From: Sphingomonadales bacterium UBA2683
GTDB taxonomy: Bacteria > Pseudomonadota > Alphaproteobacteria > Sphingomonadales > Sphingomonadaceae
Reading direction: 5' to 3'
Length of the DNA: 64,000 nucleotides
NCBI GenBank assembly: GCA_002354635.1
Contig: DELZ01000002.1
Span: 310,001-374,000, forward strand
The position numbers and the translations under genes are program-made. Positions 24,727 through 32,814 of this stretch are shown here, piece by piece. Position 1 is the stretch's first letter; each line of letters begins with the position of its first letter. The notes beneath the pieces were generated by a model. That model saw only the letters and a list, made by a program, of their open reading frames with translations, was not told the DNA's origin and searched no databases.

Positions 24727-25164
24727 TCAAGACCCGGCGGTCAGAGAATTTGATACCCGCTCGTCAAACGCCTTTTGCTGGGCGGGATTTAGCAAAGTGC
24801 GCATCTTGAAGAGATGTTCGACAGTAGCTTTTTGCAACAGACCCATTTGGACATGCACCGCTTCAATCGCTTTGGAAACCTTGGGGCCATATTGATGCTC
24901 TTCTTCGATAGCAGCGGCGAGATCGGCATTGGCCGATCGAAGCGCGAGATCCAAAGCCTGCCGCCTGATCGAGAAATCACCTTCCAGCTCTGAAAGCCGC
25001 GTCTCTTGTGCCTGATCAAGATCAAGCTCTTCATGAACGAAGCTGTGGACCCCGACATTCTGGTCTTCACTTTGACTCCAGTGCTTGGCACCGAGGGAAC
25101 CGACCCAGCCTGCACCAAGCGCGAGCAGGACGAGAAGGATAATTTGTAAAGGTCCGATTTTCAT
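24727..25164 (-). CDS. CnrX-like periplasmic metal sensor
   Basis: Membrane-anchored periplasmic sensor (145 residues): N-terminal anchor helix (residues 6-25) and a helical heavy-metal-resistance domain. The metal ligands known in CnrX (His42, His46, Glu63, His119, Met123) have equivalents here at a constant offset of minus two: His40, His44, Glu61, His117, Met121. This argues for a real metal sensor with a Co/Ni-type site, although the neighbours are copper genes. Start at 25164 (MKIGPLQIILL) is preferred because it begins the anchor; an earlier in-frame ATG overlaps the anti-sigma gene. Confidence 0.85.
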   Translation of the reverse strand: MKIGPLQIILLVLLALGAGWVGSLGAKHWSQSEDQNVGVHSFVHEELDLDQAQETRLSELEGDFSIRRQALDLALRSANADLAAAIEEEHQYGPKVSKAIEAVHVQMGLLQKATVEHLFKMRTLLNPAQQKAFDERVSNSLTAGS

Positions 25165-25177
25165 ATGCTCATCACCG

Positions 25178-25474
25178 TCACTGTGAAACGTGAAGAAGGC
25201 TGGCAGGCGAGTAATCCGCCCCGCCAATCAAAGGGTTGGTTTGGTTCATAGCCATCGCAGGCTGCTCGGCCGTTCCAAAACCCGCGCCCAGTGCGGTCAC
25301 GAACATGAGCACTGCCAGCAGACTTTTCTGGCGCGAAAGGCGGCTGCTATTCATTTCGCCGACACGGAGCCAGACATTGTTGTGAAAACCGTCATCGCTT
25401 ACCAGCGCTTCAGGTGATTGAGCGGCCCGCAAGCCAGCGAGCATCTCGTCAAGTTTAGTGTCTGATAGCGGCAT
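25178..25474 (-). CDS. CnrY-like anti-sigma factor
   Basis: Small membrane protein (98 residues): cytoplasmic N-terminus of about 45 residues with LDEMLAGLRAAQSPEALV, one membrane helix (LLAVLMFVTALGAGF), and a short periplasmic tail. This size, topology and place at the head of the operon match CnrY/NccY, whose N-terminus holds the sigma factor and whose tail contacts the CnrX sensor. Sequence identity to known members is not obvious by eye, so the call rests on position and topology. Confidence 0.7.
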   Translation of the reverse strand: MPLSDTKLDEMLAGLRAAQSPEALVSDDGFHNNVWLRVGEMNSSRLSRQKSLLAVLMFVTALGAGFGTAEQPAMAMNQTNPLIGGADYSPASLLHVSQ

Positions 25475-25506
25475 TGATATTGTCCCGTTTGTCGTTTCCG
25501 CCTCTT

Positions 25507-25571
25507 ATACGCAGGCTGGACCGCTTTGCCCTCAAAATTATTTTTGAGGGGTAGGCATTATCGCTGCGTAT
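25507..25571. promoter_or_regulatory. Divergent ECF promoters sharing a -35 palindrome
   Basis: A palindrome CCCTCAAAA (25529-25537) / TTTTGAGGG (25542-25550) gives one TTTTGAGGG box in each direction. Leftward, GCGTAT (25512-25507) follows after 16 bases and leads to the anti-sigma gene (start 25474). Rightward, GCGTAT (25566-25571) follows after 15 bases and leads to the DUF2231 gene (start 25639). Both match the copA promoter candidate. This suggests auto-regulation of the sigma operon and joint control of the genes to the right. Confidence 0.7.
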
Positions 25572-25638
25572 TGGTGATTAGACGCAACCAAGGAAACGGA
25601 AATGCGGAACACTAAGTTTTTTTACAGGAAGGGCTGAG

Positions 25639-26400
25639 ATGCCAATTCAGAAATTGCGTACAGCGATGATTTGCATTGCACTTGGTGTCACTGCGCTCAG
25701 CGTTCCCGCTTTTGCGCACGGCGATCCGACCGAGATGGGCGCTGGTCCAGGAACTGACGCTGACCATCATGGAAAAGACGAGGGTAGCACTGAATCTGCG
25801 CAGAGCGCAGAAATGCAGGATTTGATGGACGAAGGCGCCACACCGATGATACCCGATCGATCGATCTCTTCGGCGCCAGAAGGCGATCATATGGACGGGA
25901 TGGAGCATGATCATGGCGGCATGATGGATCATAGCGAAGCGGTAGATAATAGTAGTGCGAGCTTTGGTGAGCGCCTGTTCATCTGGCTTGGCAAACTGCA
26001 TATAGTCGTGATCCATTTTCCAATTGCCATGATTGTCGCCGCGTTTGCAGCCGAAGCATTCGGTGTTGCGCGAAGCAAGCCCGACTGGCGTTCCGCAGCG
26101 CGGGTTATGCTGGTCATAGGAGCGCTGGTCGCAGTGGCCGCAGCGTTTTTGGGCTGGTTTGCGGGCGGCTTCTATCTTTACGACCGCAACCTCATCCTCA
26201 CCGCGCATCGCTATCTAGGAATGACTGTCGCAATCGGATCGGTGCTGTTGGCATGGGCCGGGCTGCGCCGTTTTCATCACAATCACAGCGAAGAAAGGCT
26301 GTTCGCCATCTTGCTGGGCCTGTTGACGATCGGCGTGCTTATACAGGCATTTCTGGGCGGCACATTCATGCATGGCGGCATGAATCATATGAATTTCTAA
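25639..26400 (+). CDS. DUF2231 membrane protein with His/Met-rich domain
   Basis: Exported-then-membrane protein of 253 residues. Signal peptide ends at VPAFAHG; residues about 30-110 are periplasmic and rich in His, Met, Asp (DHMDGMEHDHGGMMDHSE), a likely copper-binding stretch; then four membrane helices with conserved His (LGKLHIVVIHFPIAMIVAAF, LTAHRYLGMTVAIG) as in DUF2231 proteins. GGAAGG precedes the ATG. First of a plus-strand run with the DUF411 and Met-rich genes, under the candidate ECF promoter. The function of DUF2231 is not known; a copper or heme/redox role in the membrane is inference. Confidence 0.8.
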   Translation: MPIQKLRTAMICIALGVTALSVPAFAHGDPTEMGAGPGTDADHHGKDEGSTESAQSAEMQDLMDEGATPMIPDRSISSAPEGDHMDGMEHDHGGMMDHSEAVDNSSASFGERLFIWLGKLHIVVIHFPIAMIVAAFAAEAFGVARSKPDWRSAARVMLVIGALVAVAAAFLGWFAGGFYLYDRNLILTAHRYLGMTVAIGSVLLAWAGLRRFHHNHSEERLFAILLGLLTIGVLIQAFLGGTFMHGGMNHMNF

Positions 26401-26456
26401 ATAGGCCAAGCTCCAAATCGAGCAGATAACTCGTCGATACCCAAAGGAAAGATCAA

Positions 26457-26924
26457 ATGTTCAATCACATCCGCAAACTGAAGACAAACCCGCTTTTGGC
26501 GTCGGCGCTGCTTGGCTTGCTCGCTGCTTGCACCAGCGCCGCTCAAGCTGCCCCGCTTGTGATGTTCCGCGACCCTGGTTGCGGCTGCTGTGAGAAATGG
26601 GCCGAGCATATTGAAACGAATATGAACCAAGATGTCGAGACACGGAACAGCAATGATATGAGCGCGGTCAAAGACGCGAACGGTGTGCCGGGCGCGCTGC
26701 GATCTTGTCATACTATGATTGTTGAGGGGTATGTCATCGAAGGGCATGTTCCCGCTGACGCCATTGCCACACTGCTCCAGGAAAAACCTACCGGAGTGAA
26801 AGGCCTTGCTGTCGCTGGGATGCCTGTCGGTTCACCGGGGATGGAATATCAAAATCAGACGCAGCCTTATCAAGTGATCGCTTTTGGCGAGAACGGCCAA
26901 CGCGTGTTTGCCAGTTACAATTAA
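26457..26924 (+). CDS. DUF411 metal-binding protein
   Basis: Exported or lipid-anchored protein of 155 residues (LLAACTSAAQAA near residue 25 could be a lipobox). The DUF411 domain shows MFRDPGCGCCEKWAEHIE, the C-x-C-C cluster, and GALRSCHTMIVEGYVIEGHVP with the conserved Cys-His, and it ends with GSPGMEY and YQVIAFGENG. DUF411 proteins are commonly found with copper resistance genes and are believed to bind copper. AAAGGAAAG precedes the ATG. Second gene of the plus-strand copper run. Confidence 0.88.
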   Translation: MFNHIRKLKTNPLLASALLGLLAACTSAAQAAPLVMFRDPGCGCCEKWAEHIETNMNQDVETRNSNDMSAVKDANGVPGALRSCHTMIVEGYVIEGHVPADAIATLLQEKPTGVKGLAVAGMPVGSPGMEYQNQTQPYQVIAFGENGQRVFASYN

Positions 26925-26951
26925 TCACTCCAACCCCCGAAAGGAAATACG

Positions 26952-27302
26952 ATGACTAAACTTGCAATTTTAATGAGCGGCTTCGCATTGATCACAGCAG
27001 GACCATTGTTGGCCCATGAACATGGAGCCGATAAGTCTGGCAAGCATAAATGTGAAATGATGAAAGACGGCAAGAAAATGTCCGGCATGATGATGAAGGA
27101 TACCGAGGGCAAAATGTCATGCCAGATGATGGATCACTCTAAGATGGACCATAGCAAAATGGACCATAGCAAGATGGATCATTCTAAAATGCCAGCTCCT
27201 GAAGCGACTGACCAAGCGCAACCAAGCATGGATCATTCAACTATGGACCATTCGAAGATGGATCATAGCAAAATGGAGCCCAAAAAAGACGCACCGGAAT
27301 AA
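26952..27302 (+). CDS. Periplasmic Met/His-repeat copper-binding protein
   Basis: Exported protein of 116 residues with a signal peptide ending at GPLLAHEH. The mature part is low in complexity: Met/Lys-rich (CEMMKDGKKMSGMMMKD), then tandem pentapeptides MDHSK repeated four times, an AP-rich spacer, and three further MDHS(T/K) units. Such Met/His arrays bind Cu(I)/Cu(II) and may act as a periplasmic buffer. No enzymatic domain is present. GAAAGGAAA precedes the ATG. It lies 27 bases behind the DUF411 gene. Confidence 0.8.
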   Translation: MTKLAILMSGFALITAGPLLAHEHGADKSGKHKCEMMKDGKKMSGMMMKDTEGKMSCQMMDHSKMDHSKMDHSKMDHSKMPAPEATDQAQPSMDHSTMDHSKMDHSKMEPKKDAPE

Positions 27303-27347
27303 GCATTTAATCGGCTCGGAGCTTCGCTTTGCGAGGCTTCGGGCCGC

Positions 27348-27620
27348 CTATTTCCCCATCTTGCCGAACAAGTTCACCAGTTCGGCAATTTTCTCTTTCT
27401 GGTCAGCCTTGCTGCCGGAAGTCAGGGCTTCCTCTACGCAATGATTGGTGTGGATCTCCAGAATTTTCATTTTGGTAGAGCGCAGGGCAGCTTCCATTGC
27501 GGAGAATTGCTGGAGGATATCGATACAATATCGATCATCTTCCATCATTTTAGCTATTCCGCGTGCCTGACCTTCGATCTTTCGCATCCGCACGATTTCT
27601 TTGGTGAATTTGTCTGTCAT
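27348..27620 (-). CDS. csoR: CsoR-family copper-sensing repressor
   Basis: Small all-helical repressor (90 residues) of the CsoR/RcnR/FrmR family. The Cu(I) ligands of mycobacterial CsoR (Cys36, His61, Cys65) correspond to Cys32, His57 and Cys61 here at a constant offset, with RYCIDIL and EIHTNHCVEEAL. It is divergent from the DUF5676 / copper ATPase genes, and a perfect family-type operator lies between them. RBS AAGGAC. Copper binding should release the repressor from DNA and open ATPase expression. Confidence 0.9.
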   Translation of the reverse strand: MTDKFTKEIVRMRKIEGQARGIAKMMEDDRYCIDILQQFSAMEAALRSTKMKILEIHTNHCVEEALTSGSKADQKEKIAELVNLFGKMGK

Positions 27621-27678
27621 GTTGTCCTTATGCCAAATTTTGGAGCGTGATCAATCGAAAGAGGTGGCCGCATCAACC

Positions 27679-27718
27679 TTGACACTAAATCATCATGCTA
27701 CTATACCCCCCTATAGTA
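27679..27718 (+). promoter_or_regulatory. Promoter with CsoR-type operator
   Basis: Operator TACTATA (27699-27705), six C (27706-27711), TATAGTA (27712-27718): a perfect inverted repeat with a G/C-tract centre, the layout used by CsoR/RcnR/FrmR repressors. TTGACA (27679-27684) and, after 17 bases, TATACC (27702-27707) give a promoter whose -10 box lies inside the operator. It faces the DUF5676/ATPase pair; csoR starts on the other side at 27620. Confidence 0.8.
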
Positions 27719-27748
27719 TATACCGCTGATGATCAAGAGGAGCTAGAA

Positions 27749-28036
27749 ATGACGCATGTTTCAAACCGCAGGCAAATCCTCATATGGGGCTGGACGCTGA
27801 GCCTGTTCTTACTTTTCAGCTATCTGATCTGCATCGGCTTTGGTCTCTTGGCTCCGCAATCAATGCACATGCATGAAGCTTGGGCACCTTGGTTGCCGGG
27901 ATTCGAATGGCTGACTTTGCAAGGGTTTCTTGCGGGAGCGGCCGGTAGCTTTCTTTATGGATGGTATATCGCCCTGTTGGTTATTCCGCTGCGCGCATGG
28001 ATAAGCCGCAAGGTTGCAGGTGCGGATCATGTCTGA
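27749..28036 (+). CDS. DUF5676 small membrane protein
   Basis: Membrane protein of 95 residues with two helices (about residues 10-32 and 50-78) and a short loop carrying MHMHEAW between them, the pattern of DUF5676 proteins found beside copper P-type ATPases. Start at 27749 follows AGGAG; the in-frame ATG 18 codons upstream lies within the operator region. It overlaps the ATPase gene by 8 bases, so the products are made together. It may help load or assemble the ATPase; this is inference from gene neighbourhood. Confidence 0.8.
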   Translation: MTHVSNRRQILIWGWTLSLFLLFSYLICIGFGLLAPQSMHMHEAWAPWLPGFEWLTLQGFLAGAAGSFLYGWYIALLVIPLRAWISRKVAGADHV

Positions 28037-30389
28037 GAATGATACCGAGAATGCCAAATCATGCTGTTGTAAAGACAAAGAGGCTTCTGCCGGGACCGTA
28101 AAAGATCCCGTCTGCGGCATGGACGTCGATCCCAGCAAGAGCGAGCATAATACACAGCATGACGGGCTGGATTATCATTTCTGTTCAGCCGGATGCAAAA
28201 CCAAATTTGTCGCTCAGCCCGATCATTACCTCACCGGAAAGCATCAAGACGCAGCAGAAAATGTTCCAGCGGGCACCATCTACACCTGTCCAATGCATCC
28301 GGAAATCCGCCAAGAAGGGCCGGGTTCCTGTCCGATCTGTGGGATGGCACTCGAACCCGAGACCTTTAGTCTCGATACCGGCCCCGATCCCGAATATGTC
28401 GATATGCGTAAGCGCTTCTGGGTCAGTGCGTTATTCTCCATACCGCTGTTCATTTACGCAATGGGCGACCTTATTCCGGGCAAGCCGTTTGCAGGGCTAT
28501 TTTCGCCGGGAGTATCGCAATGGTTGCAGCTCTTGCTGGCATCACCGGTAGTTCTGTGGGGCGCATGGCCGTTTCTTGTGCGCGGCGTGAACTCGCTCAA
28601 AACCATGAACCTCAATATGTTCACGCTGATTGGGCTTGGCGTGGCGGTGGCCTATGGATTCAGTCTGGTAGCAACACTGTTTCCTGGTATTTTTCCGGCT
28701 GCTTTTCGCGGCCATGATGGCGGCGTTGCTGTCTATTACGAAGCGGCGGCCGTCATCACGACTCTAGTGCTACTTGGGCAAGTGCTGGAACTGAAAGCGC
28801 GCGGACAGACATCAAGTGCGTTGCGCGCACTGCTAGAGTTGGCACCGCCAGTCGCATTGCGCATCAGTGCGGATGGATCAGAAGAGGAAATATCGCTCGA
28901 TCAAGTGCAGAGCGGTGACCGCCTGCGTGTTCGTCCAGGCGACAAGGTTCCTGTTGATGGCACTATTGCCAAGGGTTCCAGTACGATTGATCAAGCAATG
29001 ATCACGGGCGAACCAATCCCGGTTGCCAAGGCCGAAGGCGATAATGTTACCGGCGGCACGGTAAATCAGACTGGCAGTTTTATCATGACCGCCGAGCGCG
29101 TGGGTAAAGACACGCTTCTCGCCAAGATCGTCCAGATGGTCGCCGAAGCACAGCGCAGCCGAGCGCCCATCCAGAAACTGGCTGATACGGTTGCTGGCCT
29201 GTTCGTACCCGCTGTGGTTGTGATCGCTATTGCCACATTCATTATATGGTCGATTTGGGGTCCAGAACCGGCGCTGGCCTATGGCTTGGTCAATGCGGTC
29301 GCAGTCCTCATCATCGCTTGTCCTTGTGCGCTTGGCCTTGCCACTCCGATGTCGATCATGGTTGGCACTGGCAAGGGCGCGCAAAACGGCATTTTGATCA
29401 AGAATGCCGAGGCGCTCGAAACTCTGGAAAAGATCGATACCATCGTCGTCGACAAAACCGGGACATTGACAGAGGGCAAGCCCAAGCTGGTTTCGGTCGA
29501 ACCTGAAAATGGTTTTGATGGCGACGAAATGCTGGCCTTTGTTGCCGCAATCGAAATGGCGAGTGAACATCCGCTGGCAGCCGCGATTGTGACCGGCGCA
29601 AGAGACAAGGGACTTTCGTTCGAAGCGGCAACAGACTTCCAGTCGGTCACCGGCGAAGGGGTTGAAGCCAGCGCAGGCGGTAAGCGCGTCGCCATCGGCA
29701 ATGAAAAAATGATGGACCGGCTTGGTGCCACCAGCGCGGCGCTCATTGCCAAGGCGCAGGATGGGCGATCACAGGGGCAAACGGTTATGTTTGTGGCGGT
29801 CGATGGCAAGCCTGCAGGCCTTATTGGCGTCGCCGATCCGATCAAGCCGACCACGAAAGAGGCGATCAAAGCGCTGCACAAAGCCAATATCCGCGTGGTC
29901 ATGCTAACCGGGGATGCCGAAGCTACCGCGCAAGCAGTTGGCAAGATGATTGGTATTGATGAAATCCACGCCAATGTTTCCCCCGAAGACAAACATCGGG
30001 TCATCAGTGAATTACAAGCGGCGGGCAAAATGGTCGCAATGGCAGGAGACGGCATCAATGACGCTCCCGCTCTCGCCAAGGCCGATGTCGGAATTGCGAT
30101 GGGCACTGGCACTGACGTGGCGATGGAAAGCGCCGGGATCACTTTGGTAAAGGGTGATCTAGGCGGGATTGCCAAGGCGCGGCATCTCAGTCAGTTAACG
30201 ATGGGCAATATCCGTCAGAACCTGTTCTTTGCGTTCATCTATAACGGGCTTGGTGTGCCGGTTGCGGCAGGCATTCTCTATCCGTGGTTTGGCATCTTGC
30301 TCAGCCCGATGATTGCAGCGGCAGCAATGAGTCTTTCGTCTGTATCTGTAATCGCCAATGCCTTGCGTTTGCGTCGCAAAGCGCTGTGA
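28029..30389 (+). CDS. Copper-exporting P1B-type ATPase with YHS domain
   Basis: Heavy-metal P-type ATPase (786 residues) that pumps Cu(I) out of the cytoplasm. N-terminus: Cys cluster SCCCKDKE, YHS domain (DPVCGMDVDPSKSEH ... FCSAGCKTKF), then a heavy-metal-binding YTCPMHPEI...CPICGMAL motif. Then membrane helices, actuator loop (MITGEPIPV), ion-binding CPC (IIACPCALGLATP), phosphorylation site DKTGTLTEGKP and hinge GDGINDAPALAKADVG. No classical CxxC HMA domain. CPC plus copper neighbours support Cu(I). Start at 28029 (MSENDTE) overlaps the DUF5676 end by 8 bases. Confidence 0.95.
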   Translation: MSENDTENAKSCCCKDKEASAGTVKDPVCGMDVDPSKSEHNTQHDGLDYHFCSAGCKTKFVAQPDHYLTGKHQDAAENVPAGTIYTCPMHPEIRQEGPGSCPICGMALEPETFSLDTGPDPEYVDMRKRFWVSALFSIPLFIYAMGDLIPGKPFAGLFSPGVSQWLQLLLASPVVLWGAWPFLVRGVNSLKTMNLNMFTLIGLGVAVAYGFSLVATLFPGIFPAAFRGHDGGVAVYYEAAAVITTLVLLGQVLELKARGQTSSALRALLELAPPVALRISADGSEEEISLDQVQSGDRLRVRPGDKVPVDGTIAKGSSTIDQAMITGEPIPVAKAEGDNVTGGTVNQTGSFIMTAERVGKDTLLAKIVQMVAEAQRSRAPIQKLADTVAGLFVPAVVVIAIATFIIWSIWGPEPALAYGLVNAVAVLIIACPCALGLATPMSIMVGTGKGAQNGILIKNAEALETLEKIDTIVVDKTGTLTEGKPKLVSVEPENGFDGDEMLAFVAAIEMASEHPLAAAIVTGARDKGLSFEAATDFQSVTGEGVEASAGGKRVAIGNEKMMDRLGATSAALIAKAQDGRSQGQTVMFVAVDGKPAGLIGVADPIKPTTKEAIKALHKANIRVVMLTGDAEATAQAVGKMIGIDEIHANVSPEDKHRVISELQAAGKMVAMAGDGINDAPALAKADVGIAMGTGTDVAMESAGITLVKGDLGGIAKARHLSQLTMGNIRQNLFFAFIYNGLGVPVAAGILYPWFGILLSPMIAAAAMSLSSVSVIANALRLRRKAL

Positions 30390-30443
30390 GCTGCGCGAAC
30401 GAAATGACGCGATCCAACAACCAATAAAATCCGGGAATATGGC

Positions 30444-30794
30444 ATGACGAAAAATGATGACCCAAAGCGATTGAATAATCTGCCGTTGGCGCTTTCTCGC
30501 TGGGATAATGAGGGAGGGCACCAACCAGAAATAGACGAACGCGGTTCCAAAGATCCGGAAATGACCAACACTGAACTCGTCCAGCTTCGTGTCCGCGTTA
30601 TTGCTCTGGAAAATATTGTCCTTGCCTTGCTCGCTGATCAACCAGCCGAGACCTATGACAAGGTTCGTGAAATGGCGGAGCTTATTTCGCCCAGAGAGGA
30701 TGCGACACAGCATCCTTTGACGATTGAAGCCGCATTGCACATGAACAGGTTTGCAGACCGAGCGGCGCGATTTGGTCCGATTGAAGATAAGTGA
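30444..30794 (+). CDS. Hypothetical protein
   Basis: Soluble-looking protein of 116 residues, not recognised. The first 35 residues are polar and probably disordered (LSRWDNEGGHQPEIDE); residues 40-75 are predicted helical, with a coiled-coil-like run (ELVQLRVRVIALENIVLALL); no membrane segment or metal motif. It starts 54 bases after the ATPase stop and overlaps the next gene by four bases (GTGA), so the two are likely co-expressed. It could be a small regulatory or scaffold protein; no function can be assigned. Confidence 0.65.
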   Translation: MTKNDDPKRLNNLPLALSRWDNEGGHQPEIDERGSKDPEMTNTELVQLRVRVIALENIVLALLADQPAETYDKVREMAELISPREDATQHPLTIEAALHMNRFADRAARFGPIEDK

Positions 30795-31237
30795 AAATTG
30801 ATAAAGCTCCCGAAGTCCATATCGCTACGTTTGGGTTCTTTACGTCGTTCATCTGGGAAATGCTGCAAATGCCCTTCTTCGACGTCGGGTTGGCGACCTC
30901 CTGGGAAAGCACGCTAGGCTGTACGCGAGCAACATTTGGAGACGCCGGGATATTGGTGCTGGCATACACGGCGGTCTCGATGTTGAAACGAGACAGGCAT
31001 TGGATGCACCGGCCAACTTACGGAATGATCGGCATCTATCTGCTGACCGGCCTCGGAATTACCGTCATCATCGAAGAAATCGCGACCAGCGTGCCAACGC
31101 GGTGGGGTTGGGGTTGGCGATACAGCGAACTCATGCCCTTAGTCCCCGGCACAAATATTGGCCTCGTTCCCATCCTAATGTGGATCGTCATCCCGCTGAT
31201 AACCCTCTGGTTCGCAAGGCGCCAGCCGCGACCCTAA
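30791..31237 (+). CDS. Hypothetical membrane protein
   Basis: Membrane protein of 148 residues with a GTG start overlapping the stop of the preceding gene. Three to four hydrophobic segments are visible (IATFGFFTSFIWEMLQM, AGILVLAYTAVSML, GMIGIYLLTGLGITVIIEEIA, IGLVPILMWIVIPLITLWF), with conserved-looking WE, RW and Trp-rich loops (TRWGWGWRYSELM). I do not recognise a family. It is followed after 8 bases by the APC permease, which suggests one transcription unit from the copper ATPase on. Confidence 0.65.
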   Translation: MKIDKAPEVHIATFGFFTSFIWEMLQMPFFDVGLATSWESTLGCTRATFGDAGILVLAYTAVSMLKRDRHWMHRPTYGMIGIYLLTGLGITVIIEEIATSVPTRWGWGWRYSELMPLVPGTNIGLVPILMWIVIPLITLWFARRQPRP

Positions 31238-31245
31238 CCCGCGAC

Positions 31246-32601
31246 ATGCAAAAGGCAAAACAGATGCAAAGCGGCTCATATAATAAGAACAGTCTCACGC
31301 TTGCCGGAACCGTGGCGATGGGGACCGGCGTCATGATCGGTGCGGGCATATTCGCGCTAACGGGTCAGATTGCCGAATTGTCGGGGCCACTCTTCCCGCT
31401 TGCTTTTCTGATTGGTGCCGTAATCAGCGGGTTTAGCGCTTATACCTATATCAAAGTGTCCAATAAATATCCGTCAGCAGGCGGCATCGCTATGATCCTC
31501 AAAAAATCATATGGGCCATCTACCATTACCGGTGCAGCCGCCTTGATGATGGCCTTTTCGATGATCATCAACGAAAGCTTGGTTGCGAGAACTTTCGGAA
31601 CCTACACGCTTCAATTGTTCGATATAGGCCGCGATTCCGTGCTGGTTCCGATACTGGCGATTGGTCTGATCGTCTTCGCATTTATCGTGAACATCGCCGG
31701 TAACAAGATTATCGGCGCGATCTCCTCGATCACCGCGATCCTGAAAATTGGCGGCATACTGATTTTTTCCCTCACAATTCTCTGGGCATCCGGATTCACG
31801 TTCGAGTTTACGCAAACCGCCCCAAGCGAAGCGGCTTCGCCAACCGGTTTCATTGCTGGGATTGCCCTCGCCATATTGGCGTTCAAGGGCTTTACCACAA
31901 TCACAAATAGCGGCGGTGAGGTTGTTGAGCCTGAAAAGAATGTCGGGCGCGCTATCATGATCTCCCTAGGCATATGCTTGGTTGTGTATATGGCAGTGGC
32001 GCTTGCCGTTGGATCAACACTAAGCATCAGCGAAATTGCCGCCGCCAAAGATTATGCGCTGGCAGAGGCGGCGCGTCCTGCCTTTGGTGAATATGGCGTG
32101 TGGTTCACGGTTGGCGTCGCCATTGTCGCAACCGCGTCGGGGCTTCTTGCCAGTGTTTTTGCAGTATCGCGCATGCTGGCGATGCTTACGGACATGAACC
32201 TCATTCCGCACCGCCATTTTGGAATGCCTGGGGGCATTCAAAAGCACACGCTGGTTTTCACCGTAATTGCCGCAGGCCTGTTGGCTGCGTTCTTTGACTT
32301 GAGCCGGATTGCATCATTGGGGGCGATATTTTATCTGGTGATGGACATGATCATCCATTGGGGCGTTTATCGTCATCTGAAAGACGATGTCGGAGCTAAA
32401 GGCTGGATTTTGCTAAGCGCGATCATTCTGGATTTGATTGTTCTTGGAGCATTCCTGACCATGAAGGCAGCGAGCGATCCAATGATCATAGCAATCTCCT
32501 TTGCCGGGATTTCCGGATTTTTTGCGTTCGAGAAATACTATCTGTCGCATCGGCGAAGTGACGAGCACTCTAAGCCATCGCAGTCAGATCACGCGCATTG
32601 A
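31246..32601 (+). CDS. APC-family amino acid permease
   Basis: Secondary transporter of the amino acid/polyamine/cation family (451 residues, about 12 membrane helices). The family signature stands in helix 1 (GTVAMGTGVMIGAGIFALTG), and helix 6 follows with GIALAILAFKGFTTITNSGGEVVEPEKN. Substrate cannot be read from the sequence. The start is chosen at 31246 (MQKAKQMQSGS); 31264 is equally possible, while the long in-frame extension upstream overlaps the previous gene and is arginine-rich. It is the last gene before the proposed right end of the element. Confidence 0.88.
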   Translation: MQKAKQMQSGSYNKNSLTLAGTVAMGTGVMIGAGIFALTGQIAELSGPLFPLAFLIGAVISGFSAYTYIKVSNKYPSAGGIAMILKKSYGPSTITGAAALMMAFSMIINESLVARTFGTYTLQLFDIGRDSVLVPILAIGLIVFAFIVNIAGNKIIGAISSITAILKIGGILIFSLTILWASGFTFEFTQTAPSEAASPTGFIAGIALAILAFKGFTTITNSGGEVVEPEKNVGRAIMISLGICLVVYMAVALAVGSTLSISEIAAAKDYALAEAARPAFGEYGVWFTVGVAIVATASGLLASVFAVSRMLAMLTDMNLIPHRHFGMPGGIQKHTLVFTVIAAGLLAAFFDLSRIASLGAIFYLVMDMIIHWGVYRHLKDDVGAKGWILLSAIILDLIVLGAFLTMKAASDPMIIAISFAGISGFFAFEKYYLSHRRSDEHSKPSQSDHAH

Positions 32602-32814
32602 TAGGGTAGAGCGGTGATGCCTTTGTCTGACAGGTGAATTCTTGTTGGTCAGGGCGAATCGAATTCAATGCTGCATGGGTTCGATCTGACTGGATCAACA
32701 TACAGCTAAGCGCCATTCAGTTTAGACAATTCAACGGAAGCTTCAGAACAGCAGGATAGGGACGTGAGAGATGGGGGTACAGCATTAGCCGCGCCCCACT
32801 TTTTGTGGGATTCC

